NCBI GenBank assembly: GCA_025928535.1
Contig: JAICJJ010000161.1
Span: 1 to 6,744, forward strand
Reading direction: 5' to 3'
Source: Thermomicrobiales bacterium
GTDB taxonomy: Bacteria > Chloroflexota > Chloroflexia > Thermomicrobiales > UBA6265
Length of the DNA: 6,744 nucleotides
The position numbers were made by a program, and so were the translations under genes. Within the stretch, counting starts at the first letter, position 1, and each line of letters begins with the position of its first letter. Below, in pieces: positions 1 through 4,885 of this stretch. The notes under the pieces were generated by a model that was not told the origin of the DNA, made no database searches, and saw only the letters and a list, made by a program, of their open reading frames with translations.

Positions 1-237
1 GCCGCTGGCGGCGCAGGTCGCTCCCGCCTTGGCCTTCTTGCACTTGCCTTGCTTGCAGCGGACGCACACGCCTTCGCACGGCTTCTTCTTGCTGCATTTG
101 GCCGCCTCGGCGTCGCCCATCCCCGCGATGCCCAGCGCGCTGCCAAGCCCGGCCCCGGCCAGGACGACGAGCGCGGCGCGCCGGCTCGCTCGGGAGCCGA
201 CCATGCGCGCAAGACGATCGAAGCGAACCTCGTCCAT
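1..237 (-). CDS. Tat-exported cysteine-rich protein, 3' end outside window
   Basis: This is the N-terminal 79 residues of a gene that runs off the left edge of the window. It opens with MDEVRFDRLARMVGSRASRR, followed by a hydrophobic stretch (residues about 21-40) and a possible signal peptidase site near the AEAA at 43-46. The mature part starts with a cluster of cysteines (C48, C54, C58, C61, C66, C75) among lysines. The SRRAAL motif resembles a Tat signal, which would export the protein in folded form. The start is the ATG at 237, preceded by GGAGGGGG. It is clearly a paralogue of the next two minus-strand genes, although the spacing between the second and third cysteines is one residue longer. 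The function is unknown. By analogy with its paralogues, about 150 more residues should lie outside the window. Confidence 0.85.
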   Translation of the reverse strand, partial: MDEVRFDRLARMVGSRASRRAALVVLAGAGLGSALGIAGMGDAEAAKCSKKKPCEGVCVRCKQGKCKKAKAGATCAASG

Positions 238-272
238 CGAACCCCCTCCGTGGTTCGTCCGCACGGCACAAC

Positions 273-283
273 CCGCTGCTCCG
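273..283 (-). promoter_or_regulatory. leader element shared with the gene at 1580-2254
   Basis: The 11 bases CGGAGCAGCGG (minus strand) lie 36 bases upstream of the start codon at 237. The identical 11 bases lie 39 bases upstream of the start of the paralogue at 1580-2254. They fall in the 5' untranslated region predicted from the promoter at 321-349. Either the element is a leftover of gene duplication or it is a conserved leader signal. Confidence 0.4.
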
Positions 284-284
284 T

Positions 285-300
285 CGGGATATCGGGATAT
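285..300. repeat. tandem 8-base repeat in the 5' leader
   Basis: CGGGATAT occurs twice head to tail, between the predicted promoter and the start codon of the truncated gene. It may simply be replication slippage; no function is assigned. Confidence 0.45.
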
Positions 301-320
301 TGAGTTGTTGGAACATTTAC

Positions 321-349
321 AGACTACATTTCAAATGTCTCTACGTCAA
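321..349 (-). promoter_or_regulatory. sigma70-like promoter of the truncated cysteine-rich gene
   Basis: Read on the minus strand, there is a -35 box TTGACG (349-344), a 17-base spacer and a -10 box TAGTCT (326-321). It sits in the most A+T-rich patch of this part of the window. The -10 ends 84 bases before the ATG at 237. The same build recurs upstream of three other cysteine-rich genes here, which strengthens the call. Confidence 0.6.
326..338. promoter_or_regulatory. 13-base palindrome between -35 and -10, possible operator
   Basis: ACATTT-C-AAATGT is a perfect inverted repeat with 6-base arms around one base. It fills most of the promoter spacer and touches the -10 box. A further ACATTT half-site lies at 313-318, 13 bases away. 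The position suits a repressor or a spacer-distorting activator. This is inference from symmetry and place only. Confidence 0.4.
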
Positions 350-455
350 TTGTCGGTTTCGGCCGCCTGCGGCAGCCGTTCGCGCTCCCCGCCCCCAGCC
401 ACGGCGAGCCGGCAAGACGGCCAGTCGGCAAGCACGACGCGATCCCGCGACATCG

Positions 456-471
456 CTCGGGATGGCCCGAG
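456..471 (-). terminator. possible hairpin downstream of the gene at 531-1220
   Basis: CTCGGG, a four-base loop and CCCGAG form a perfect 6-base-pair stem about 60 bases beyond the stop codon of the minus-strand gene. No T-run follows, so termination is uncertain. The rest of the gap 238-530 holds only the promoter and leader elements listed separately. Confidence 0.25.
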
Positions 472-530
472 GACGGGCGTTCGGGCGGTCGAGGGCGGTC
501 CCGATCGACTCGGGGCCGCGCCACGTTCGT

Positions 531-1220
531 TCAGCGCGACGCCGTCGGCGTGATCCTGGAGCGGGGCCAGCGCTTCAGGGCCCGACCCCTTCCGCTCGCT
601 GCGCCCGCCAGCGGCGCTTCGCACGTCGCGGTCATGCAAATCGTCGAGGAGTCGCAGCCGGAGCATTCGGCGGCAACGCTGAGACAGACGGCGGGCACGC
701 CGAACGCATCAGTGCAGTCCTGATCGGTCGCGCAGTCGACGCAGTCGAAGAACCCCGACGAACAGACGGTGCGGCCTTCGACGGAGGTCACGCAACCGCA
801 CACCTCGAATACTTCGGGGCCAAATTGCCCGCATTGCGGCACGTCATCGACGCAGAGATCGCCCACCACCGGACAGGCGCCGCAACCGGCGGCCCCGAAG
901 ACATCGACGAAGCACGCCTGGCCGGTGTCGCAGCAGGCCGGCGCTTGCTTGCAGAGCCAGGCGTCGCTCGGACAGATGCACTTCTTGCCCTGGCACATGC
1001 CGCCATCGACGGCGCAGATCGAACCGTTCTTGCGCTTCTCGCACCGGCCATTCCTGCATCGCTTGCAGAGGCCGCACGGCTTGTTCCTGCCGCATTTCGC
1101 CGCGGCTTCGTCAACCCCCGCGATGCCGAGGCCAGCCCCCGCCAGGGCGACGAGCGCGGCGCGGCGACTGGCGCGGCCGCCGACCATCCGCGCCAGGCGA
1201 TCGAAGCGAATCTGATCCAT
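531..1220 (-). CDS. Tat-exported 28-cysteine protein
   Basis: A 229-residue protein of unknown function, predicted to be exported. Residues 1-20 form a charged n-region ending in the twin arginine ASRR. Residues 21-41 are hydrophobic and end in EAAA before K42, a plausible cleavage site. The mature part has 28 cysteines, starting with a tight C43, C49, C52, C55, C60 cluster, with an adjacent pair at C96-C97 and CGCVTSVEG at 141-149. The last cysteine is C200; a basic tail of about 29 residues follows. The start is the ATG at 1220, chosen because GGGGAGGA lies just upstream and because the paralogues begin at the same residue. The frame stays open as far as 2315, but that upstream part has no family resemblance. 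The gene has its own promoter (1294-1322). The cysteines could form disulfides or bind metal; the sequence does not decide which. Confidence 0.9.
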   Translation of the reverse strand: MDQIRFDRLARMVGGRASRRAALVALAGAGLGIAGVDEAAAKCGRNKPCGLCKRCRNGRCEKRKNGSICAVDGGMCQGKKCICPSDAWLCKQAPACCDTGQACFVDVFGAAGCGACPVVGDLCVDDVPQCGQFGPEVFEVCGCVTSVEGRTVCSSGFFDCVDCATDQDCTDAFGVPAVCLSVAAECSGCDSSTICMTATCEAPLAGAASGRGRALKRWPRSRITPTASR

Positions 1221-1254
1221 CTCCTCATTCCTCCCCGTCGGTTGCGCGGCCCGC

Positions 1255-1270
1255 TCGCTCCCGGGAGCGA
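1255..1270. repeat. 16-base perfect palindrome in the 5' leader
   Basis: TCGCTCCCGGGAGCGA reads the same on both strands. It lies between the predicted -10 box (1294-1299) and the start codon at 1220, so it would be in the transcript. It could be an operator-like site or an RNA structure acting on translation. Nothing comparable was seen in the leaders of the two paralogues. Confidence 0.5.
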
Positions 1271-1293
1271 ATGCTCGTGGGGCGCGCGTCGAG

Positions 1294-1322
1294 ACGCTAC
1301 CGATGAATCGCCTGTTCGTCAA
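1294..1322 (-). promoter_or_regulatory. sigma70-like promoter of the 229-residue cysteine-rich gene
   Basis: On the minus strand: -35 TTGACG (1322-1317), a 17-base spacer and -10 TAGCGT (1299-1294), ending 74 bases before the ATG at 1220. The spacer contains the 10-base inverted repeat CGATTCATCG (1301-1310). The -10 is weak, keeping only the T, A and final T of the consensus. The matching build in neighbouring genes is the main support. Confidence 0.5.
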
Positions 1323-1449
1323 CGGCGCCGGTGGTTTCGGACGCGGTTCGAGGTTTTGCCGCGCCGCCGCGCCCCGTCCTGGTGAGGACGCCGCCGCCGC
1401 ATCTCGGTTCGCGGGCATCCGCGGCGGCGATGCCGCGATCCTTCCTGCG

Positions 1450-1490
1450 TCAGGATGACGATCGTGGCTGGTCGGTCGACTCAGGATGAC
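1450..1490. repeat. pair of TCAGGATGAC direct repeats
   Basis: TCAGGATGAC occurs at 1450-1459 and 1481-1490, 31 bases apart. On the minus strand the left copy reads GTCATCCTGACGCAGGAAGG and continues with ATC. This resembles the short GTCATCCTGAGC...AAGGATC intergenic repeats that I recall from Chloroflexota and other genomes. ATCCT (1438-1442) and AGGAT (1452-1456) can pair into a small hairpin. Confidence 0.45.
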
Positions 1491-1493
1491 CAA

Positions 1494-1528
1494 GGGGCGA
1501 CGCGCCGCAAATCGTTGACGCGCGCCCC
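1494..1528 (-). terminator. G+C-rich hairpin downstream of the 224-residue gene
   Basis: GGGGCG-A-CGCG on one side pairs with CGCG-CGCCCC on the other: ten base pairs with one bulged A and a 14-base loop. It lies about 50 bases past the stop codon of the minus-strand gene that ends at 1580. There is no T-run, so it is a weak terminator candidate. Confidence 0.3.
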
Positions 1529-1579
1529 CTGGTTTCGGCAAGGGCGTCCGGACGGCGGGAGCCGAGGACTCGATCGCCG

Positions 1580-2254
1580 CTATGCCCCCGCTTGCGCGGC
1601 CTTCGGCTGCGCCAGGGGCCGCCACCGCGCGCCCGATCGGGTGACGCCGGCCGAATCGCAGGCGGCGACGACGCAGGCGGTTTCCTCGCTGCAATTGCAC
1701 GGCGAAGCGATGCAGATGGCGGCCACGCCGAGTTCGTCGGAGCACGCCTGATCGGTCGTGCAGGCGAAGCAATGGCCGGCGAACGACGTGCAGACCGTCG
1801 TGTTCTCCACCGAAGTCACGCAGCCGCAAAAGCCGGAATCGCTCGCCATGTTGCTCCCACAGACCGTAAAGCCGTCCGGATTGCAGACATCGTTGCCGGG
1901 CGGGCATTCGCCGCAACTGGGGATGGCCGGATGGCAGGTCTTGCCATTTGGGCAGCAGAGCGCGGCCGGCGGGCAGAGCCACGAATCGTTCGGGCAAACG
2001 CACGCCTTCTTCTTGCACGTGCCGCCGCCGTCGGCGCAAACCGTGCCGCCCGGCTTCGCCTTGCATTTCCCCTTTTTGCAGGTGGCGCACGAGCCGCACG
2101 GTTTTTTCGCGCTGCATTTGGCCGCGGCTTCGTCCAGACCGGCGACGCCGAGCGCGCCGCCCAACCCGGCGCCCGCCAACGCGAGCAGCGCCGCGCGGCG
2201 CGTGGCGCGCGCTCCGATCGTCCGCGCAAGACAATCGAATCGACCGCTGTCCAT
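1580..2254 (-). CDS. Tat-exported 28-cysteine protein, paralogue of 531-1220
   Basis: A 224-residue protein of unknown function. MDSGRFDCLARTIGARATRR is a Tat-like n-region ending in twin arginine, followed by a hydrophobic segment (21-45) ending in DEAAA before K46. The mature part has 28 cysteines that match the 229-residue neighbour one for one, from C47, C53, C56, C59, C64 through the pair C100-C101 to C199. CGCVTSVE and the TTDQAC/ATDQDC segment are the best conserved stretches. Differences from the neighbour are short insertions between cysteines and the C-terminal tail (WRPLAQPK here). An extra cysteine (C8) lies in the n-region. The start ATG at 2254 follows GGAGGGGGG. The gene has its own promoter at 2333-2361 and is divergent from the gene at 2539-2892. 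Confidence 0.9.
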   Translation of the reverse strand: MDSGRFDCLARTIGARATRRAALLALAGAGLGGALGVAGLDEAAAKCSAKKPCGSCATCKKGKCKAKPGGTVCADGGGTCKKKACVCPNDSWLCPPAALCCPNGKTCHPAIPSCGECPPGNDVCNPDGFTVCGSNMASDSGFCGCVTSVENTTVCTSFAGHCFACTTDQACSDELGVAAICIASPCNCSEETACVVAACDSAGVTRSGARWRPLAQPKAAQAGA

Positions 2255-2292
2255 CGATTCCCCCCTCCGCGGCGCGCACGTCCGACCGCGTT

Positions 2293-2303
2293 CCGCTGCT
2301 CCG
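2293..2303 (-). promoter_or_regulatory. leader element shared with the truncated paralogue
   Basis: This is the second copy of the 11-base leader element described at 273-283. Here it sits 39 bases before the start codon, again between promoter and ribosome binding site. Genes 1-237 and 1580-2254 share it; the middle paralogue does not. Confidence 0.4.
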
Positions 2304-2332
2304 ACACGGGACCATGCTTTTGAAGCACCGAC

Positions 2333-2361
2333 AGGCTATCGCCGATGTTCAATCTTGTCAA
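2333..2361 (-). promoter_or_regulatory. sigma70-like promoter of the 224-residue cysteine-rich gene
   Basis: On the minus strand: a perfect -35 TTGACA (2361-2356), a 17-base spacer and -10 TAGCCT (2338-2333), ending 79 bases before the ATG at 2254. It has the best -35 in the window. The distance to the start codon matches the other cysteine-rich genes. Confidence 0.6.
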
Positions 2362-2368
2362 TGAACAT
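2345..2368. promoter_or_regulatory. inverted repeat enclosing the -35 box, possible operator
   Basis: ATGTTCA (2345-2351) and TGAACAT (2362-2368) are perfect 7-base inverted arms with a 10-base spacer containing most of the -35 box. A second, overlapping repeat CAATG-AA-CATTG covers 2359-2370. One-turn spacing of arms is usual for dimeric regulators. It lies between divergent genes, so it could affect both. Confidence 0.45.
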
Positions 2369-2461
2369 TGTATGTCGCGTCGATGCTGGCCCTCCATGTT
2401 CGCGCGAAACCCCCGTAACCGATCAGGCAATTCGCACGGTGCATGTGTCTCCGCGCAGGCG

Positions 2462-2467
2462 TAGACT
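2462..2467 (+). promoter_or_regulatory. weak candidate -10 box of the gene at 2539-2892
   Basis: TAGACT lies 72 bases before the ATG at 2539, about the same distance as the -10 boxes of the other cysteine-rich genes. The hexamer resembles their TAGTCT and TAGCCT. No convincing -35 box lies 16-18 bases upstream, so an activator or another sigma factor may be needed, or the call may be wrong. Confidence 0.25.
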
Positions 2468-2538
2468 GCAGGCAAGGCTGGCTCGCCGGTCCGCGGCGAT
2501 CGCTCCGGCCGGTCGACCCCGCGAGAGGAGGACGGATC

Positions 2539-2892
2539 ATGGCCCGCGCCGGCTTCGACGATTGGACGAAGGCCCTGTCCACCACCAGAACCCGCCGCGC
2601 CGCGCTCTGGCTCGGCGTCGCCGGCCTCGTCGCCGGCGGGCCGGCCGCGGCCGCCGCGCGTTCGGCGGGACGCAGCCACCATCGCTGCCACAAACTCGGG
2701 GTCGGCGTGACGTGCACGATCCCCGCCGACTGCTGCTCCAAACAATGCGGAGCATCGGGGCTGGCCGAGCAGCCTTTCTTCTGTCGAAAGAAGCATTGCC
2801 TGGGCACGGGCGGAACCTGCGCCGCCAGCGCGGACTGCTGCCAAGGGTTATGTCAGAACAGCGTCTGCTTCGCGCCTGGCGGCACGCCGTAG
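2539..2892 (+). CDS. Tat-exported double-knottin-like protein, 12 cysteines
   Basis: A 117-residue protein of unknown function. Residues 1-20 (ending TRTRR) and the hydrophobic stretch at 21-40, closing in a run of alanines, form a Tat-like signal. The n-region keeps a GFDDW segment matching the RFDxL of its neighbours. The mature part has exactly 12 cysteines in two successive sets: C50, C59, C65-C66, C70, C82 and C87, C94, C100-C101, C105, C110. Each has the order C, C, CC, C, C, with five residues before CC and three after, as in inhibitor-cystine-knot proteins. The likely state is two small disulfide-locked domains outside the membrane. The ATG at 2539 is chosen over one at 2443 because AGGAGG (2526-2531) sits seven bases upstream and the signal begins there. 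A strong inverted repeat follows the stop. Confidence 0.85.
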   Translation: MARAGFDDWTKALSTTRTRRAALWLGVAGLVAGGPAAAAARSAGRSHHRCHKLGVGVTCTIPADCCSKQCGASGLAEQPFFCRKKHCLGTGGTCAASADCCQGLCQNSVCFAPGGTP

Positions 2893-2906
2893 CGGCCGGG
2901 CGGCCG

Positions 2907-2952
2907 TCGCGATCGGCTCCATGCCGCCCCCGGGCCCTGGAGCCGATCGCGA
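2907..2952 (+). terminator. 15-base-pair perfect inverted repeat, probable terminator
   Basis: TCGCGATCGGCTCCA (2907-2921) pairs perfectly with 2938-2952 across a 16-base, C-rich loop. It starts 14 bases after the stop at 2892 and ends eight bases before the -35 box of the next gene, so it is well placed to insulate the two. No T-run follows on either strand. Termination would be of the tailless kind, or the structure may stabilise the transcript end. Confidence 0.55.
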
Positions 2953-2960
2953 AATGCCTA

Positions 2961-2988
2961 TTGACGTCCGGATCGGGCGCCCGATACT
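2961..2988 (+). promoter_or_regulatory. sigma70-like promoter of the gene at 3066-3443
   Basis: -35 TTGACG (2961-2966), a 16-base spacer and -10 GATACT (2983-2988), which matches four of six consensus bases. The -10 ends 78 bases before the ATG at 3066. This is the same layout, and the same -35, as the minus-strand paralogues use, although this gene is on the other strand. Confidence 0.6.
2972..2985. promoter_or_regulatory. 14-base perfect palindrome in the promoter spacer
   Basis: ATCGGGCGCCCGAT is a perfect palindrome lying between the -35 and -10 boxes and running into the -10. It is placed like the ACATTTCAAATGT palindrome at 326-338 but has an unrelated sequence. It is an operator candidate by position only. 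Confidence 0.4.
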
Positions 2989-3065
2989 GAACCCCGCCAC
3001 GTCAGACGCGGGGAGCGACGCGGCGCGCGGAACGGCCTCGGCAACAGCGGATTGGGAGGACTCCG

Positions 3066-3443
3066 ATGGATGACTCCTCGGTCGGACGGTTGAGTCGCTT
3101 TTTAGCCGGCGACGGCTCCCGGCGTCGGATGCTCCGGCGCGCAGCCACCGGCGCCGCCGGCGCAGCGCTCGCGACGATCGGCCTCGCGGGCGAGAAGGAT
3201 GGCACGGTCGCCAAGCAGAAGCGCAAGCGGCCCAAATGCCGCCCCGCGGCACCCCTTTCCTCCTGCACGACCAACAAGGACTGTTGCGTCTGCCAGACCA
3301 ACTTCATCTGCGGCACGGTGGACACCATCGAAATTGGCGTCTGCTGCGGCACCCGGGGCGCTGCCTGCACGGACGCGGGGCAATGCTGCTTTGGCTTCGT
3401 CTGCAACGGGGTCACTGGCCTCTGCGACGAGATATCGACGTAG
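3066..3443 (+). CDS. Tat-exported double-knottin-like protein, 13 cysteines
   Basis: A 125-residue protein of unknown function. SRRRMLRR at 18-25 followed by an Ala/Gly-rich hydrophobic stretch (26-42) looks like a Tat signal, but no clean AxA cleavage site is seen, so it may stay anchored. A strongly basic linker KQKRKRPK (50-57) precedes the cysteine region. The 13 cysteines fall into two sets resembling the knottin order: C58, C67, C73-C74, C76, C82, then C94, C101, C107-C108, C113, C120. C93 is extra, so the count is odd. In each set five residues precede CC, as in the gene upstream. The start ATG follows GGAGGA (3055-3060) by five bases. The gene has its own promoter, and its stop lies 16 bases from the convergent PP-loop gene. 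Confidence 0.85.
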   Translation: MDDSSVGRLSRFLAGDGSRRRMLRRAATGAAGAALATIGLAGEKDGTVAKQKRKRPKCRPAAPLSSCTTNKDCCVCQTNFICGTVDTIEIGVCCGTRGAACTDAGQCCFGFVCNGVTGLCDEIST

Positions 3444-3459
3444 GGGATTGCCCAAACGG

Positions 3460-4665
3460 TCAACGCCGCCCGCGCCGCCAGCGCGCGAGCGGCCCGTGCG
3501 CAGCCGGGCGTGCCGGCGTGGCGGTCGCGCCGGCATCTTCGGTCGCCAGGTACTCCGCCAGCGCCGCGCGCACCGCCATGTGCGTCGTGTCCGCGGCGAA
3601 GGCGTCGTGCCGGCGCCGGAATCCCTCGACGTTGAGATGTCCCCGATAATTCCTGAGCATGTGGCGCAGCGCGTCGGCATCGATCGTCGGCGGCAGGGTC
3701 CGGCAGCGATCGAGGACGCCCAGTTGCAAGAGGTCGATCATCGTCGGCAGACACTTCACGCAGCGGCCACAGTTGTAGTCAGCGGTGTAGCCCGGACAGA
3801 CGCGCAGGGTGTCGAGGACGAGCGGCGAGTCGGCGATGAAGCGCGTCTTGCCGATCCGGTCCGATTCGCAGCCGTCATGCACCACGCGCAAGGTCTCGGT
3901 CGACCAGAGGGGGTCGAGGACTGGGTGCGATCCCCAGGGGTAGAGTTGATCGTAGGTCGTCGTTGCCGCGACGAGGACGCGGCGGAAGAGGCCGCCGAGC
4001 GCCAGCGCCACGCTCGCGAGCGCCGCGCCGTGGCTCATCGTCCAGAGAGCCAGCGGGTCGATCGCCCGCCGCAAATTCGTCTCGACCGGAATCAACGTCT
4101 TGCCTAACTCCGCGGCGGCGCGCTGCGCGTTGCCAAGGATCGCCGGCGGAAAGCGCTCGTCCCACGCGCCGTAGCAGGGGTCGATGCCGTGAATGGCGAT
4201 CAGGTGGGTGATCGCATCCGCGTCGGCGGAGTGGTCGCGCTCGTTCTTGAGCAGGCTGTAGAACGAGTCGACCCCCAGCGAGAAGAAGAGTCCGGTGGCC
4301 GCGGCGGAGCCCTCGCCGGGCGACCGCCGATCGCCCGCTGGCGCAGCGACCGCGATCGGCCGCTGCCGCGGGTCGAAGCGGGCGTAGATCGCCTGGATCT
4401 CCGGGAGGGCCTGGCGCAGCGCCGACGAGATGGGCGCCGGAAGCGCCAGGCGTTCGCCGGTCGTCATCGCCGGCACGAGCAGGGCGGCGAGAAACGGATC
4501 GCCGTCGTCGGGGTTCAGGTAGTCGCGGCACCACGCCGGGAACCGGAGCCAGAGGGGAAAAGGCGCGAACCATTCCTCGCCGCCCAGGTCGGCTTCGCTC
4601 TCCACCCAGGCCCGCAGTTCGCAGCCGTCGGCGTGGGAGACCACCGCGATGTCGGAGACGCGCAT
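3460..4665 (-). CDS. PP-loop (QueC-like) ATP-pyrophosphatase family protein
   Basis: A 401-residue soluble protein resembling adenine nucleotide alpha hydrolase/ATP-pyrophosphatases, which adenylate a substrate using ATP. The PP-loop appears as SLGVDS (129-134), followed by FYSLLKN. Other family-like blocks are HGID (159-162), TNLR (196-199), HGAALASVALAL (212-223), PWGSHPVLDPLWST (243-256) and VHDGCE (262-267). Near the C-terminus C290, C299, C302 and C305 (LRVC...NCGRCVKC) match the zinc-binding cysteine arrangement of QueC. From memory these blocks mark a widespread, uncharacterised family distinct from true QueC; the substrate is unknown. The usual second glycine of SGGxDS is Leu here. 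The C-terminus beyond about 375 is Ala- and Arg-rich and probably unstructured. No queuosine genes are nearby. The longer open frame up to 5199 is rejected because AGGAGG lies just before the MM start. Confidence 0.85.
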   Translation of the reverse strand: MRVSDIAVVSHADGCELRAWVESEADLGGEEWFAPFPLWLRFPAWCRDYLNPDDGDPFLAALLVPAMTTGERLALPAPISSALRQALPEIQAIYARFDPRQRPIAVAAPAGDRRSPGEGSAAATGLFFSLGVDSFYSLLKNERDHSADADAITHLIAIHGIDPCYGAWDERFPPAILGNAQRAAAELGKTLIPVETNLRRAIDPLALWTMSHGAALASVALALGGLFRRVLVAATTTYDQLYPWGSHPVLDPLWSTETLRVVHDGCESDRIGKTRFIADSPLVLDTLRVCPGYTADYNCGRCVKCLPTMIDLLQLGVLDRCRTLPPTIDADALRHMLRNYRGHLNVEGFRRRHDAFAADTTHMAVRAALAEYLATEDAGATATPARPAAHGPLARWRRGRR

Positions 4666-4671
4666 CATGCC

Positions 4672-4677
4672 CCTCCT
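4672..4677 (-). promoter_or_regulatory. ribosome binding site deciding the PP-loop gene start
   Basis: AGGAGG on the minus strand lies three bases before an ATG at 4668 and six before a second, adjacent ATG at 4665. The second has the better spacing and is used here; the two differ by one methionine. The gap 4666-4885 between this gene and the divergent gene shows no promoter I would trust; CACAAT (4728-4723) is at best a weak -10 for the PP-loop gene. Confidence 0.6.
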
Positions 4678-4885
4678 CGCGCCGCGCCCGTGTCGTGGGA
4701 GCCATGCCGGCGCCGGACGGAGATTGTGCCATGCCGTTTCCGGTGGGAACGACCACGCGGCTCGGGAGCCTCGGCCGAGTCGTCCGGAGAACCCGGCGGT
4801 GGCCGAAGTCTGGCGTGTTTCATGCGATGATCGCGACGCCGGGGGGGAAGTCTGACTCGCTGCCGCACGCGACGGGAGGTGGTCG

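Larger units (their letters stand above)
1221..1579. other. 359-base intergenic region between two tandem paralogues
   Basis: No gene is supported here. From right to left (the direction of transcription) it holds a G+C-rich hairpin (1494-1528), a pair of 10-base direct repeats (1450-1490), imperfect inverted repeats at 1392-1429 (CGCCGCCGC paired with GCGGCGGCG) and 1410-1437, then the promoter (1294-1322) and the palindrome (1255-1270) of the downstream gene. The layout suggests each paralogue is transcribed on its own. Confidence 0.6.

Noticed and set aside
300..1385. 361-residue plus-strand open frame
   Set aside because: It is antisense to the 229-residue cysteine-rich gene, has an Arg/Ala-biased composition, no ribosome binding site and no recognisable domain; such frames are common in G+C-rich DNA.
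1..2254. A RiPP-style leader/core peptide system
   Set aside because: The shared leader contains a Tat-like hydrophobic signal and the bodies are 100-190 residues; no modifying enzyme or dedicated transporter is visible, so secretion explains the leader better.
1221..2315. Upstream extension of the 229-residue gene to a 594-residue frame
   Set aside because: The extra part overlaps the paralogue at 1580-2254 in another frame and crosses the promoter; the conserved MDxxRFD start with its ribosome binding site is at 1220.
1816..2844. 342-residue minus-strand frame
   Set aside because: Its composition is Arg/Ala repeats of a shadow frame, and it crosses the divergent promoter region.
1758..2990. 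410-residue plus-strand frame running into the 2539-2892 gene region
   Set aside because: It is antisense to the 224-residue gene and out of frame with the double-knottin gene; no signal or domain supports it.
3199..4107. 302-residue plus-strand frame over the PP-loop gene
   Set aside because: It is antisense to conserved PP-loop family blocks and has no start signal.
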